A stretch of 64,000 nt of DNA. Origin: an uncultured Acetatifactor sp. GTDB taxonomy: Bacteria; Bacillota; Clostridia; Lachnospirales; Lachnospiraceae. Positions 28,606 through 38,500 of the stretch are shown piece after piece. Position 1 is the stretch's first letter. Each line of letters opens with the position of its first letter. The stretch covers positions 1 to 64,000 of the forward strand of contig CAJUFB010000014.1 of assembly GCA_910585805.1 (NCBI GenBank), in the 5' to 3' direction. The translations under genes were made by a program, and so were the position numbers. The notes under the pieces are model-generated. The model was not told the DNA's origin and searched no databases. It was given only the letters and a program-made list of their open reading frames with translations.

Positions 28606-29901
28606 TCAGATACAAAATGCCGCATACAAAGGAACAATCTTTTTATTGTCCTCAAACGCGAAGTTCTTTGCGGAGAGCTTGATGGCATAGGCAGGCTGGT
28701 AGGTGTCCATATAGACCTTTAAGCTCTTTGCCTTGGTGTTGTCTGCAGATTTGACCTCAATGGGAATCAGTCCGCCGTCACGCTGGATGACAAAATCAAT
28801 TTCAGCTCCGCGCTGGGACTCCCAATAGCAAGGGCGGTAGCCGTTAATGGAAAGCTGCACATTGACATAGTTTTCAGCCATACCGCCCTTAAAGTCATTG
28901 ATTTCCTCAACCATATAGAGAATATCGTTTGCCGCCAGATCTTTCTTGGCGCAAAGCAGTCCTGAGTCCGACACATAAATCTTGAATGCATCAATATCAC
29001 GGTAGTTTTCCAAAGGCTTTTTGATTTGTTCCACCTTGTAGACCTGCGATACGATGCCGGACAGGCAGAGCCATTCAATGGCATTTTCAAATTCAGAAGC
29101 CCGTCCCCCTTTCTTGATCAGCTTATACTGAAAACGGGTATTCTTCTTTGAGAGCTGTACGGTAATGTTGTCGTAGGCAAGCCTGGTCTTCTTGATTTCA
29201 TTCAGGTTGTTGTACTTGCTCATATCGTTGAGATAGCTTGCAAGAATGGTATCCTGTGTATGACGGACAAGGATATAGTCCTTTGTCTGAGCGAACTGCA
29301 TTACACACTCCGGCATACCTCCCACCACAAGATACTGACGGTAAAGCCGCATCGCCGCATCATGGAGGGCAGAGGGCATCGGGGCATCGGTTTCAAAGCA
29401 TTTCCTGATCTGCTCCACAAGAGCCTTTTCGTCCAGAGCCAGCATGAATTCCTCCATATCCATAGGATAAAGGGTTTTCATATCCACCTTACCCACAGGG
29501 AATGAAAATTTTGCTCTGTTGACAGCCACCCCAAGCAGGCTGCCCGCCACAATGATATGATAATCCGGAGCGTCCTCACAAAAATATTTCAGAGAAGTCA
29601 GAGCCCTTTCGCAAAGCTGCACTTCATCAAAGACAATCAGCGTTTTTTCTCTTATGATGGTCTGGCCTGCGATATGAGATAAAATCGGTATCAGATATTC
29701 GGGGCTGATATTTTCCTCAAAGGTTTTATTCAGCCCGGGATTGGTTTCAAAATTGAAGTACGCTACATTCTCATAATTGGTGCGCCCGAATTCCAATATG
29801 GAATAAGTTTTGCCTACCTGTCTTGCCCCCTGCAGGATAAGCGGCTTGCGGTATTCACTTTCTCTCCACGCTTCCAGGAAGCCGATAATCTTTCTATACA
29901 T
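28606..29901 (-). CDS. AAA ATPase with DUF4143 domain
   Basis: A 431-residue protein starting at ATG 29901 with GGGAGG 7 bp upstream. The N-terminal AAA_14 domain has Walker A GARQVGKT, Walker B LIVFDEVQ and sensor IIVAGSLLG. The C-terminal DUF4143 region ends with a PD-(D/E)XK-like core (GAEIDFVIQ ... LIPIEVKSADN: Asp, Glu and Lys in the right order). These proteins are common, often mobile and of unproven function. It directly abuts the truncated HTH gene, and its insertion may have caused the truncation. Confidence 0.85.
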   Translation of the reverse strand: MYRKIIGFLEAWRESEYRKPLILQGARQVGKTYSILEFGRTNYENVAYFNFETNPGLNKTFEENISPEYLIPILSHIAGQTIIREKTLIVFDEVQLCERALTSLKYFCEDAPDYHIIVAGSLLGVAVNRAKFSFPVGKVDMKTLYPMDMEEFMLALDEKALVEQIRKCFETDAPMPSALHDAAMRLYRQYLVVGGMPECVMQFAQTKDYILVRHTQDTILASYLNDMSKYNNLNEIKKTRLAYDNITVQLSKKNTRFQYKLIKKGGRASEFENAIEWLCLSGIVSQVYKVEQIKKPLENYRDIDAFKIYVSDSGLLCAKKDLAANDILYMVEEINDFKGGMAENYVNVQLSINGYRPCYWESQRGAEIDFVIQRDGGLIPIEVKSADNTKAKSLKVYMDTYQPAYAIKLSAKNFAFEDNKKIVPLYAAFCI

Positions 29902-30084
29902 GACCAGTCCTCCCTTCAAGGTACTGGATATAGTATATCAGATTTTCGTGTGAAAAATCAATGAAATTATCTCAATATCTGCATTTTTCAACATGAATGT
30001 TTTGCAAATTTCTCAATAATCGATTGTTCGCCAACCGTTCCTCACAGATTCACTTCTCCGGAAGGAAGCCGGAAATATCCAGGC

Positions 30085-32190
30085 TCATTCCGCTCTCCGG
30101 TCAGAGGACAGCACATTCCTCCGGAACCCTACATAGGTTACCGTAAAATAGATCAAGTACACTGCCAGGAACAGCAGAAAGGCGATGCCGAAATACCCTG
30201 CCGCCGCCGTATGGGTTCCGGTATAAAAATTGAATTTGGAACCCAGGTATATGGCAATGGTGCCGCTGATTACCGCCGCAAACAGGATGGGACACAGATA
30301 GAAGCATGTCAGCTGTTTTCCGATAACCCCTGAGAGCTCCCGGCGGCTCAGGCCGATCTGGTGCAGCACCTGGTAGCGGAAGCGGTATCTGGCGGAGTCG
30401 GAGAGCTGCTGAACGGAGAGCACCGTCAGGGCTATGCAGACAAACACCAGGCCCATGTAAACCAAAGCGAAGATGATGGAGGACAGCATAAACTTTACCT
30501 CCGGTATCAGATTGTCCCGGACGATATTTTCCACTGCGTAGACTACGATCTGATCTGTGCCGCAGGCCATAAACATGTTTTCCTTATGGCTCAGGAAGTC
30601 GGCGGAACTTTCCGGGGAGGAGAGGCCATCCAGCTGCCGGAGAAGGTCTTTCGGCGCCCGTTCTTCCAGATTTGCCGCCATTACGCCATAGTAGGGCGTC
30701 ATGCGGGAAACCGTGTAATCAGTGACTATAATCAGGTAATCCGCTCCGTTGTGGCCGTCCTGGGAGAGAGGCTCCGTGCGGATGCCGGCGCATTGGAGTG
30801 ATTCCGAAGCCCCGGACTGGCGAAATTCCGGCCGCGTCCCCTGGAGATTCAATTCATCGGTAAAATCTCCGGTTTCCTCCCAGACCCGCTCCTTGAGGTG
30901 CAGCAGATATTGGGAGTCTTCCAGCTCTACGGGGAGCAGCCCTGTCATTTCCCGAAGGCGGTTGTAGTCGGAAAGGGCCATGTAGGTGTCGTATTCATAG
31001 TAGTCCCAGAGTTCGTCCTTTTCCAGTTTTTCCCGGTTCAGGGTGCCGTCTGGGTTCTGGTATTGGCTGCCGAAGGTTTTCAGATGGGTGTACAGCCAGG
31101 CGTTTACCGTATCCGTGCCGTTTTGGTAAATGGGATAAGTATGGTACTCTTTGATCCGGGTTTCCCGGCGCAGCACTTCCAGCTGCTCCTGAAAGTCGTC
31201 CCGGGGATCGGGGCTGAAAACCTGTACGTCGAAGGGCCATTTTTTCAGCAGCGTCTGATTCTGAAAATCGTTGAACATCATGGCCACGGCGCAGCCCAGC
31301 AGAGCCAGCACGAACAGGGAAGTCAGGGTGCCCAGGGTAAAGCGCAGGGTCTTCACCTTGGAGGCAAACTGCCGCAGCAGGAACAGATTCTGGCCCCGGA
31401 AAATGCCGTTTCCTTTTTTGCGGATATAGCAGATGACCCAGGCCGCCGCGCCGGTGTAAAAGAGGTAGATGGTGAGCACCAGGCCCACAAGGAACAGGAG
31501 GACGGTGTCGATATCCCAGGCTTTGTAGAAAAACAATACCAGGGCGGATGCGGTCAGGAACAGGAGGGAGAGGGGCAGCAGAAGCCTTTTGGCCTCTTCG
31601 TGGGATTCCCGGATCTCTTCGTTTTGCCGCCGGCTGTTCATCAGGGCGTGGATATTCATTTTCCGGAACCTGCGTCTGCATTGCAGCAGGGCCAGCAGGT
31701 AGCAGCCGCCATAGCAGGCTGCGGTGGTCAGGAGACAGTTCAGGCTCCATTCCAGACGTACCTGATATTCCATCAGGATCATGCTGTAGAGCACGGCCAG
31801 CAGAATTTGCTGCAGCAGCAGTCCCAGGGCCAGACCGCCGGCGAAAGCACCTGTCCCAAGCAGCAGGCTTTCCCGCAGGTACAGGCGGGAGATTTCCTTT
31901 TTCTTCATGCCGATAAGCAGATAAATGCCGAATTCCCGGCTTCTTTTGTCCAGAATAAAGCGCACCATATAATTGATAAGCCACGCCATGATGAGCACTA
32001 CGAAGAAGGAGGCCATGCCGATGAACACATGAAGAATCAGGGACGATTCGGACAGCTGTTTGATCTCTTCGGAGAAAATCAGGGAGTGGAAGGCAAACAT
32101 AATGGCGGTCACCAGCATCATGGTGAGAAAATAGACCATGTAGTCTCTGGCGGAGCGCAGTACATTCCGAAAGGCAAGTTTATTTAACAT
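30085..32190 (-). CDS. Bce-type ABC transporter permease (FtsX family)
   Basis: About 701 residues with ten predicted membrane spans and the large extracellular domain between spans 7 and 8 (about 330-545) that defines BceB-like permeases. These remove or sense cell-wall-active peptides such as bacitracin or lantibiotics and signal to the BceS-type kinase. I prefer ATG 32190, which overlaps the ATPase stop (AATGTTAAATAA), with AGGAGG 11 bp upstream; a GTG at 32202 also exists. It is last in the regulator-kinase-ATPase-permease order. Confidence 0.9.
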   Translation of the reverse strand: MLNKLAFRNVLRSARDYMVYFLTMMLVTAIMFAFHSLIFSEEIKQLSESSLILHVFIGMASFFVVLIMAWLINYMVRFILDKRSREFGIYLLIGMKKKEISRLYLRESLLLGTGAFAGGLALGLLLQQILLAVLYSMILMEYQVRLEWSLNCLLTTAACYGGCYLLALLQCRRRFRKMNIHALMNSRRQNEEIRESHEEAKRLLLPLSLLFLTASALVLFFYKAWDIDTVLLFLVGLVLTIYLFYTGAAAWVICYIRKKGNGIFRGQNLFLLRQFASKVKTLRFTLGTLTSLFVLALLGCAVAMMFNDFQNQTLLKKWPFDVQVFSPDPRDDFQEQLEVLRRETRIKEYHTYPIYQNGTDTVNAWLYTHLKTFGSQYQNPDGTLNREKLEKDELWDYYEYDTYMALSDYNRLREMTGLLPVELEDSQYLLHLKERVWEETGDFTDELNLQGTRPEFRQSGASESLQCAGIRTEPLSQDGHNGADYLIIVTDYTVSRMTPYYGVMAANLEERAPKDLLRQLDGLSSPESSADFLSHKENMFMACGTDQIVVYAVENIVRDNLIPEVKFMLSSIIFALVYMGLVFVCIALTVLSVQQLSDSARYRFRYQVLHQIGLSRRELSGVIGKQLTCFYLCPILFAAVISGTIAIYLGSKFNFYTGTHTAAAGYFGIAFLLFLAVYLIYFTVTYVGFRRNVLSSDRRAE

Positions 32191-32947
32191 TTGCCGGTTC
32201 ACCTCCTGTCAGGGACAGTACGTCCAGGATCTCATTCAGGAATTCCCGCCGGCCCTTTTCGCCCCGGCGCAGTTCATGGAAGATCCGGCCGTCTTTCAGA
32301 AAAAGAATCCGTCCGCAGTAGCTGGCGGAAAAGGCATCGTGGGTCACCATGAAAATGGTGGCCTGCAGCTTCCGGTTCATATCGGTGAAAGTCTCCAGAA
32401 GCGTCTGGGCGGAGCGGGAGTCCAGGGCGCCTGTGGGTTCGTCCGCCAGCAGCAGCCTGGGCCGGTTCACCAACGCTCTGGCGCAGGCGCAGCGCTGTTT
32501 CTGACCGCCAGATACCTGGTAGGGAAATTTCGCCCGGATATCCTCTATGTCCAGGAGACGGAGCATTTCCTGGCAGCGCTTTAGAATCTCCTGTTTTCCG
32601 TGGCCCTGAAGCGTCATGGCCAGCAGGATATTTTCCTCGATGGACAGGGTGTCCAGGAGATTGTATTCCTGAAATACAAAACCAAGATTATTTTTACGAA
32701 ATTCCGATAATTCGTTTTCCGACAGATCAGTGATATCCACATTTTCATAGAAGATATGGCCTGCGGTGACATTGTCGATGGTGGAGAGCATGTTTAAAAG
32801 CGTGGTTTTTCCGGAGCCGGATGCGCCCATGACGCCTACGAATTCGCCCTTTTCCACATAGAAGCTGACCCGGTCCACGGCTTTGGCGGCGCCTGCGCCG
32901 TTTCCGTAGTATTTTTCCACATCGCATACCCAGATATAGTGTTCCAT
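32180..32947 (-). CDS. Bce-type ABC transporter ATPase
   Basis: A 255-residue ATPase with Walker A GASGSGKTTLLNM, Q-loop VFQEYNLLD, signature VSGGQKQRCACARAL, Walker B LLLADEPTGALDS and the H-loop MVTHD. It belongs to the LolD/MacB/BceA group. Its stop overlaps the start of the permease gene. RBS AGGAGTGATGAAAA is seen upstream. It powers the permease for antimicrobial peptide detoxification. Confidence 0.92.
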   Translation of the reverse strand: MEHYIWVCDVEKYYGNGAGAAKAVDRVSFYVEKGEFVGVMGASGSGKTTLLNMLSTIDNVTAGHIFYENVDITDLSENELSEFRKNNLGFVFQEYNLLDTLSIEENILLAMTLQGHGKQEILKRCQEMLRLLDIEDIRAKFPYQVSGGQKQRCACARALVNRPRLLLADEPTGALDSRSAQTLLETFTDMNRKLQATIFMVTHDAFSASYCGRILFLKDGRIFHELRRGEKGRREFLNEILDVLSLTGGEPANVK

Positions 32948-33133
32948 TTTTCATCACTCCTTGTATTTGTTGATTATTATAATTTGGACCCGCAGGATTA
33001 CTATATCAGATTTGGGGTGAAGGTGGTATGAAGTTAGTTTGCGGTTTTCTTTCTTTTTTGAAAGATTGTTGCCGGAATTGATAGATTACTTGTCAAATGC
33101 TTTCGGGCGCAATTCCGCAGGCGGGATTCTGAT
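32948..33133 (-). promoter_or_regulatory. Spacer between kinase and ATPase genes, probable target of the regulator
   Basis: On the minus strand, TATAAT occurs at about 32984-32979, 35 bp before the ATPase start, without a good -35. An inverted repeat GGAATTG ... CAATTCC lies further upstream near 33075-33115. In Bce modules this spacer carries the regulator-dependent promoter of the transporter; that is inferred from family knowledge. Confidence 0.4.
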
Positions 33134-34273
33134 TTATCTGGTGAGGTAGCTGCTGATGGGAAATTCCAGCAGAATTTTGGTTCCGATTTCCGGTTTGGCG
33201 GGACTCTTTGTTCTGCTTTTCGATTCAGTGAAGTTCTTAGTATCGCATTCTGATTCGGCGTGAATCTGTATTCCTAATTTCGCACACAATTTCCGGCAGA
33301 GATACAGTCCCATGCCGGTGGAGCGGCCCCGTGCGCGTCCGTTGCTTCCGGTGAAGCCTTTGTCGAAGATTCTGGGCAGATCTTCCTCCGGAATGCCGAG
33401 GCCGTTGTCCGCCACTGTCAGGCGGACGCCCTGAGATGTTTTTTCAGTGAAAATACGTATCTGCGGCTCGGTATCACGGCGGTATTTTACCGCATTTAGC
33501 ACCAGCTGGTTCAGGATGAAGGCAATCCATTTTGTATCGGTATAAACCGTGTCTTTACAGTTCACTTCTGCCTGAATATGGCACTGGATAAAGCTGTATT
33601 TGTTTTTCTGCAATACTTCTTCCGCCGTTTTCTGGAGGGAAGTTTCCTTTATGATGTAATCTTTGTATACTTCGTCCGAGCGGGCATAGAACAGGGCCAT
33701 ATCCACATAATTTTCCGTTTTCCGGTTTTCCCGGAGAATGCGGCGGGCCGTCTCGGAACCCGTTTTATTCGGGAAAGCGGTATGGGCGTTTTCGGTCTTT
33801 TGGGATGCCTGGGGGGAAGAAAAAGCAGTCATGTTTTTTTGGTTCTCACATAGGAGCGCAATGTTGGCAATGGGCGCTTTGATTTCGTGGACCCAGCTTT
33901 CGATATATTCCCGGTATTCCTGCCTGGCGTCTTCTATGGAGCGGATTTTTTCTATGACGGATTTGTTGGATCTGCGTATCATATCCTGGTAGAGATTGTC
34001 TTCCAGCCGGAAGGATTGGGGCATCAGTTCTCCCAGCAGGTATTTCTGGTCAGCCTGTTCCAGGATGTCTTTTATATGATGAAAATAGCGGCTTCTGCGG
34101 AAGTATTCCGTGAGGAACCATGCGGTGAAGATTACAAACCAGGAAAACAGGATGATACAGCAGCAGGAGGCGGGATAATTTGTGGCATGTAAAAAGCCCG
34201 CCAACAGAAGCATACAGGACAGGTGAAGCATCAGCAGCAGTAATTTGTCTCTCAGATAATCGGTAAAATTCAT
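33134..34273 (-). CDS. BceS-like intramembrane-sensing histidine kinase
   Basis: A 379-residue kinase with only two close N-terminal membrane helices (about 12-30 and 36-56) and almost no extracellular loop, as in BceS kinases that sense through the transporter. The H-box is SWVHEIKAPIANI, the N-box LNQLVLNAVKYR, G1 VADNGLGIPEED, with G2 in GRSTGMGLYLCRK. Two low-complexity Ser/Thr/Lys inserts (about 160-185 and 340-365) are unusual. It overlaps the regulator gene by 4 bp (ATGA). Confidence 0.9.
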   Translation of the reverse strand: MNFTDYLRDKLLLLMLHLSCMLLLAGFLHATNYPASCCCIILFSWFVIFTAWFLTEYFRRSRYFHHIKDILEQADQKYLLGELMPQSFRLEDNLYQDMIRRSNKSVIEKIRSIEDARQEYREYIESWVHEIKAPIANIALLCENQKNMTAFSSPQASQKTENAHTAFPNKTGSETARRILRENRKTENYVDMALFYARSDEVYKDYIIKETSLQKTAEEVLQKNKYSFIQCHIQAEVNCKDTVYTDTKWIAFILNQLVLNAVKYRRDTEPQIRIFTEKTSQGVRLTVADNGLGIPEEDLPRIFDKGFTGSNGRARGRSTGMGLYLCRKLCAKLGIQIHAESECDTKNFTESKSRTKSPAKPEIGTKILLEFPISSYLTR

Positions 34274-34938
34274 ATGAAATACCCCATTCCCCGTTTCGTG
34301 CGGATAAAGTCGCCTGCCCCCATCTCTTCCAGTTTGGCCCGGATGCGGGTTATGTGTACGCTTAACGAATTATCGTCAATAAATATAGAATTATCCCATA
34401 GATATTCGATAAGCTCCGACCTGGAAACGATATCACCCTTGTGCCGGAACAGGCAGCTTAAGATTTTCAGCTCGTTTTTGGTCAGTTCGGCGCTTTTGTT
34501 TCCGTATCGGATACGGCCTCTGGACAAATCCAGTTCCAGGCCGTGGTGCTCCAATTTCGGCGGTTCTGTGTTTCTTCTGCTCCGCTTCAGGACCGCGCTG
34601 ATATGAGCCAGCAGCAGGGCGGGATGAAAAGGCTTCGTGATATAGTCGTCTCCGCCCTTCAGCAGGGCCGTGATCTCGTCCATGGAATCCGTCCGGCCTG
34701 TGACGAAGATAATGGGAACATCCGAGAACTCCCGGATTTCGGCGCAGAGTTGGAAACCGGATTTGCCCGGCAGATTCAAATCCAGCAGGATCAGATCTGG
34801 CTTCAGGTCCGAAATCTGCCGGGCAATGGGTTTATCCTGAATTTCTGTAAGCACGGTGACCTGATACAGGGAATTTTCCAGGAAATCCCGGACTTCCCTG
34901 CAAAAGGAAGCGTCGTCTTCTATGATTAAAATATGCAT
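34270..34938 (-). CDS. BceR-like OmpR-family response regulator
   Basis: A 222-residue regulator with a receiver (acidic pair EDD, phosphoacceptor LILLDLNLPG, Thr in VTGR, Lys in ITKPFHP) and a winged-helix output domain ending RTKRGMGYFI. It is first gene of the Bce module and overlaps the kinase by 4 bp. It should activate the ABC genes when peptide antibiotic is sensed. Confidence 0.92.
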   Translation of the reverse strand: MHILIIEDDASFCREVRDFLENSLYQVTVLTEIQDKPIARQISDLKPDLILLDLNLPGKSGFQLCAEIREFSDVPIIFVTGRTDSMDEITALLKGGDDYITKPFHPALLLAHISAVLKRSRRNTEPPKLEHHGLELDLSRGRIRYGNKSAELTKNELKILSCLFRHKGDIVSRSELIEYLWDNSIFIDDNSLSVHITRIRAKLEEMGAGDFIRTKRGMGYFI

Positions 34939-35564
34939 GGTTTACCGCCTTTTGCTGTGCGCGGCGCCTGGGGAGGCGGAGGCTTTTTTCCCAGTATATC
35001 CCTTTTCGGGGGAATTGGCAACCTGTCTTTGCCTATAGCAGCTCTGACGAGTAAACTTTTTAACAGTTATCTGAGCCGGAATTTCTATTCTTAAGTTCCC
35101 CGTCAAAGTCCTCAGACTTCTCACTGGTCACGCTCCAGAAGCTTCCGGACCACAGGTTTTCCCTCCTTCTCCGCCCGCTTCCTTAAGAAGCTCCTGTTCT
35201 CCTCAACAAACGCTGAAAATATACGATATTTGGAAAACAATTTGTAACGAGGTTCACGGATTCAGGGATTCGTTTACAAAAAAGCTGCCGATTATAACAT
35301 ATATTCCGAAAAAATTCTGAAAAGTGTAAATCTACCAGAAAAAGGATGGATAAGCGGCTGTAGAAATGTTATAATGTCTGCAGTCATTTTTAACAGTAAT
35401 AAAATGTTATCTACAAATTACAGGAACCGTTTCGCGAACCCTGTAATCAAAAGAAAATAACTACTGCAAATTGGATTCAAAACAGCACCCAACCATACAA
35501 TATGGGATGAAAAATTTTCTTAAGAAATTCGGGGATGCCGAAACGCGTCTCTTGAGGAAATGCT
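34939..35564. other. 626-bp spacer with degraded gene end and a promoter
   Basis: On the minus strand 35220-35121 reads FSAFVEENRSFLRKRAEK and then PVVRKLLERDQ before a stop. It is plausible as the degraded C-terminus of a lost gene but has no start. An extended -10 box TGTTATAAT (TATAAT at 35370-35375) with no good -35 probably drives the helicase gene on the + strand. The rest is AT-rich and unassigned. Confidence 0.4.
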
Positions 35565-38500
35565 ATGAAAGGAACACGGATTATGGGCATCTTTGACAGA
35601 ATATTTGGCCATAAAAAGGCACATACAAATGCGGCGAAAAAGCCCTTCATAGAATCCGGACAAGCATCAGTTCCCAGGAACGAAAACGTCACAAAACTGT
35701 TTGATTTGAAGAATTTCATAGAATCACTGATGAACACAGAAAGATATATTGCGAAAAGTGAATATCTCGAAAAAATGAAGCAATTCAGGCCCGTCATTGA
35801 TTTTTTCTCCGTTCTGGAAAGCAGCGGTACATTAGCACAATTCTGTCAGATGAATGGGATTTCCATGCCCGAAATTCAGGATACAACAACCGTATTTACG
35901 GATATAGAGAAGCTGATAGACCAACACAACGAAGAATTCGTATCCAAAACCATGGTCAGCGAAAAAGGATATCTCGACAATATCCTCAAAGCAGTCGACC
36001 CTGCGATTTCCCTGGATGAGGACCAGAGAAGAGTCGTTTTAACGGATGAGGACTACTGCCTGGTTATTGCGGGAGCGGGCGCCGGAAAGACCACAACGGT
36101 AGCGGCGAAAGTCAAGTATCTTGTGGACAGGCGTGGCATAAAACCATCTCAGATACTGGTGGTTTCCTTTACGAATAAAGCAGTAAATGAATTAAAGGAA
36201 AAGATACGGGGCGCATTAGGAATTGAATGCCCCATTGCCACATTCCATTCAACCGGAAATGCAGTCATACATGTGAATGCACCCGAAGAGAAACTGAATA
36301 TCGTCGACAATTCGAGGCTTTATTTTGTGCTTCGGGACTATTTTCGCGGCTCAATTATGCAGAATGAGAGCGTAGTGAACAAACTCATTATGTTCTTCGC
36401 ATCTTACTTCGATGCGCCATACGAAGGGGATGATTTCAATGCATTTTTCAATAATATAGCAAAAGCAAATTTTTCAACCATGAGAAGCGACCTGGAGGAT
36501 TTTAAATGTAAAGTAATAGACGCAAGAACTAAGAAATCAGTGACAATCCAGAACGAAGTGTTAAGGTCACATCAAGAGGTTGAAATCGCTAATTTCCTGT
36601 ATCTGAATAACATCGACTACGATTATGAACCGATATATCAGTATAATATTACACATGCAAGAAAGCCGTATACACCGGATTTTATCATTCATCAGGATAG
36701 CAGAAGCGCATACATTGAACACTTCGGCATATCCGAAAGCGGAGAAAACGACAGATACAGCCCGGAAGAACTGGACAGATATAAAGAGGCAGTAAATAAT
36801 AAGGTTCGCCTGCACAGGCAGCATGGAACCACATTGATATACACATTTTCTTCGTATAAAGACAGGAAACCATTGCTGGCTCATTTGAGGAATGAACTGG
36901 AGGCTAAGGGTTTTGTGCTCAGGCCCCGCTCCAACAAAGAAGTAATGGAGATGCTTGTTGCGGGAGAAGAAAATCGATATGTGCGTAAACTGATTAACCT
37001 TATATGCCGGTTCATTTCGAATTTTAAGGTGAATGGATATACGGAAGATGAGTTCAACCGTATGTATCATTCCACCCAGAATGTCAGGAGCAGGCTGTTT
37101 CTGGATATATGCAATGACTGCTATCTGGAATACGAGAGATGGCTTAAGGAAAATAAAGCCGTTGACTTTGAGGATATGATTAATGAGTCCGCCAGAATTC
37201 TCAAAGAAGTAAAAGAAATGAAACAGAAACTGGATTTCAAGTATATCATTGTGGATGAATATCAGGATATATCAAGGCAGAGGTTCGACCTTACGAAAGC
37301 GCTTTCGGAGGTAACGGACGCCAAAATTATCGCAGTGGGAGATGACTGGCAGTCTATCTATGCATTCAGCGGCTCGGACATTACACTGTTCACCAAATTT
37401 GCCGAGAAAATGGGATATGCCAAAATGCTTAAGATTGTCAGGACATATCGGAATTCCCAGGACGTAATTGATATTGCGGGAAACTTCATACAACGGAATT
37501 CGGAGCAGATTCCCAAGCAGCTTATTTCTCCCAAACGGATAGAAGATCCGGTTCTTATTTATACATATGACAGTACCTATAAGGCTAGAGATGGCAACCG
37601 CAGGAGCGGGGCTAATTATGCTTTGGCATCGGCTGTTGAGACTGCGCTAGGGCAGCTTCTGGAGTATAAGAAAAAGGAAAATAAGGAGCCCGGCCCTATC
37701 CTTTTGTTAGGCAGATTCGGATTTGACGGAGATCATTTAGAGCGTTCAGGCCTATTCGAATACATAAACCGCGGCAATAAAATTAAAAGTGTCAATTATC
37801 CAAAGCTGGATATTACTTTCATGACTGCCCATTCTTCAAAGGGGCTTGGATATGATGACGTAATTATTGTAAACGGCAAAAATGAGACATATGGTTTTCC
37901 CTCAAAAATAGAAGACGACCCTGTATTGGCATTTGTCATCAAAGGAGACAGATCCATAAATTATGCCGAGGAAAGAAGACTGTTTTATGTCGCCATGACA
38001 AGAACGAAAAACAGGGTATTTTTTATTGCGCCGGAACAGAATCCCTCTGAGTTTCTGCTGGAATTAAAACGGGATTATAAGAACGTTATCTTACATGGCG
38101 ACTGGAACGAAGAGGAAGCTGCCGACAGACATAAGAGAGCGTGTCCCCTTTGCGGATACCCTATGCAGTTCAAGTATAAAAAGGCATATGGCCTGCGGCT
38201 TTATATCTGTACGAACGAACCTGAAATCTGCAGTTTTATGACAAATGATCTGCGCGGAGGTAAGATGTCTATCCAGAAGTGTGATAAATGCAGGGACGGA
38301 TATCTGGTGGTAAAGCAGAGCAGGGACTCCGGATTTCTTCTGGGATGTACGAATTACAAGCCTAATGGGACCGGCTGTAATAAGGTGATTAATAAGAAAG
38401 CATTCTATGATCAGATGGGATACGAGATGGAAGAATCGGAAGCCATGCATGCGGAAAAGCCTGCTAAAGTATGGCAAAGTGCAGAACAGCAAAGCGCAGG

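Noticed and set aside
30898..32187. Long + strand open frame (429 codons) opposite the Bce permease
   Set aside because: It is antisense to a clear FtsX-family gene, has Gln/His-rich composition typical of a shadow frame and no RBS.
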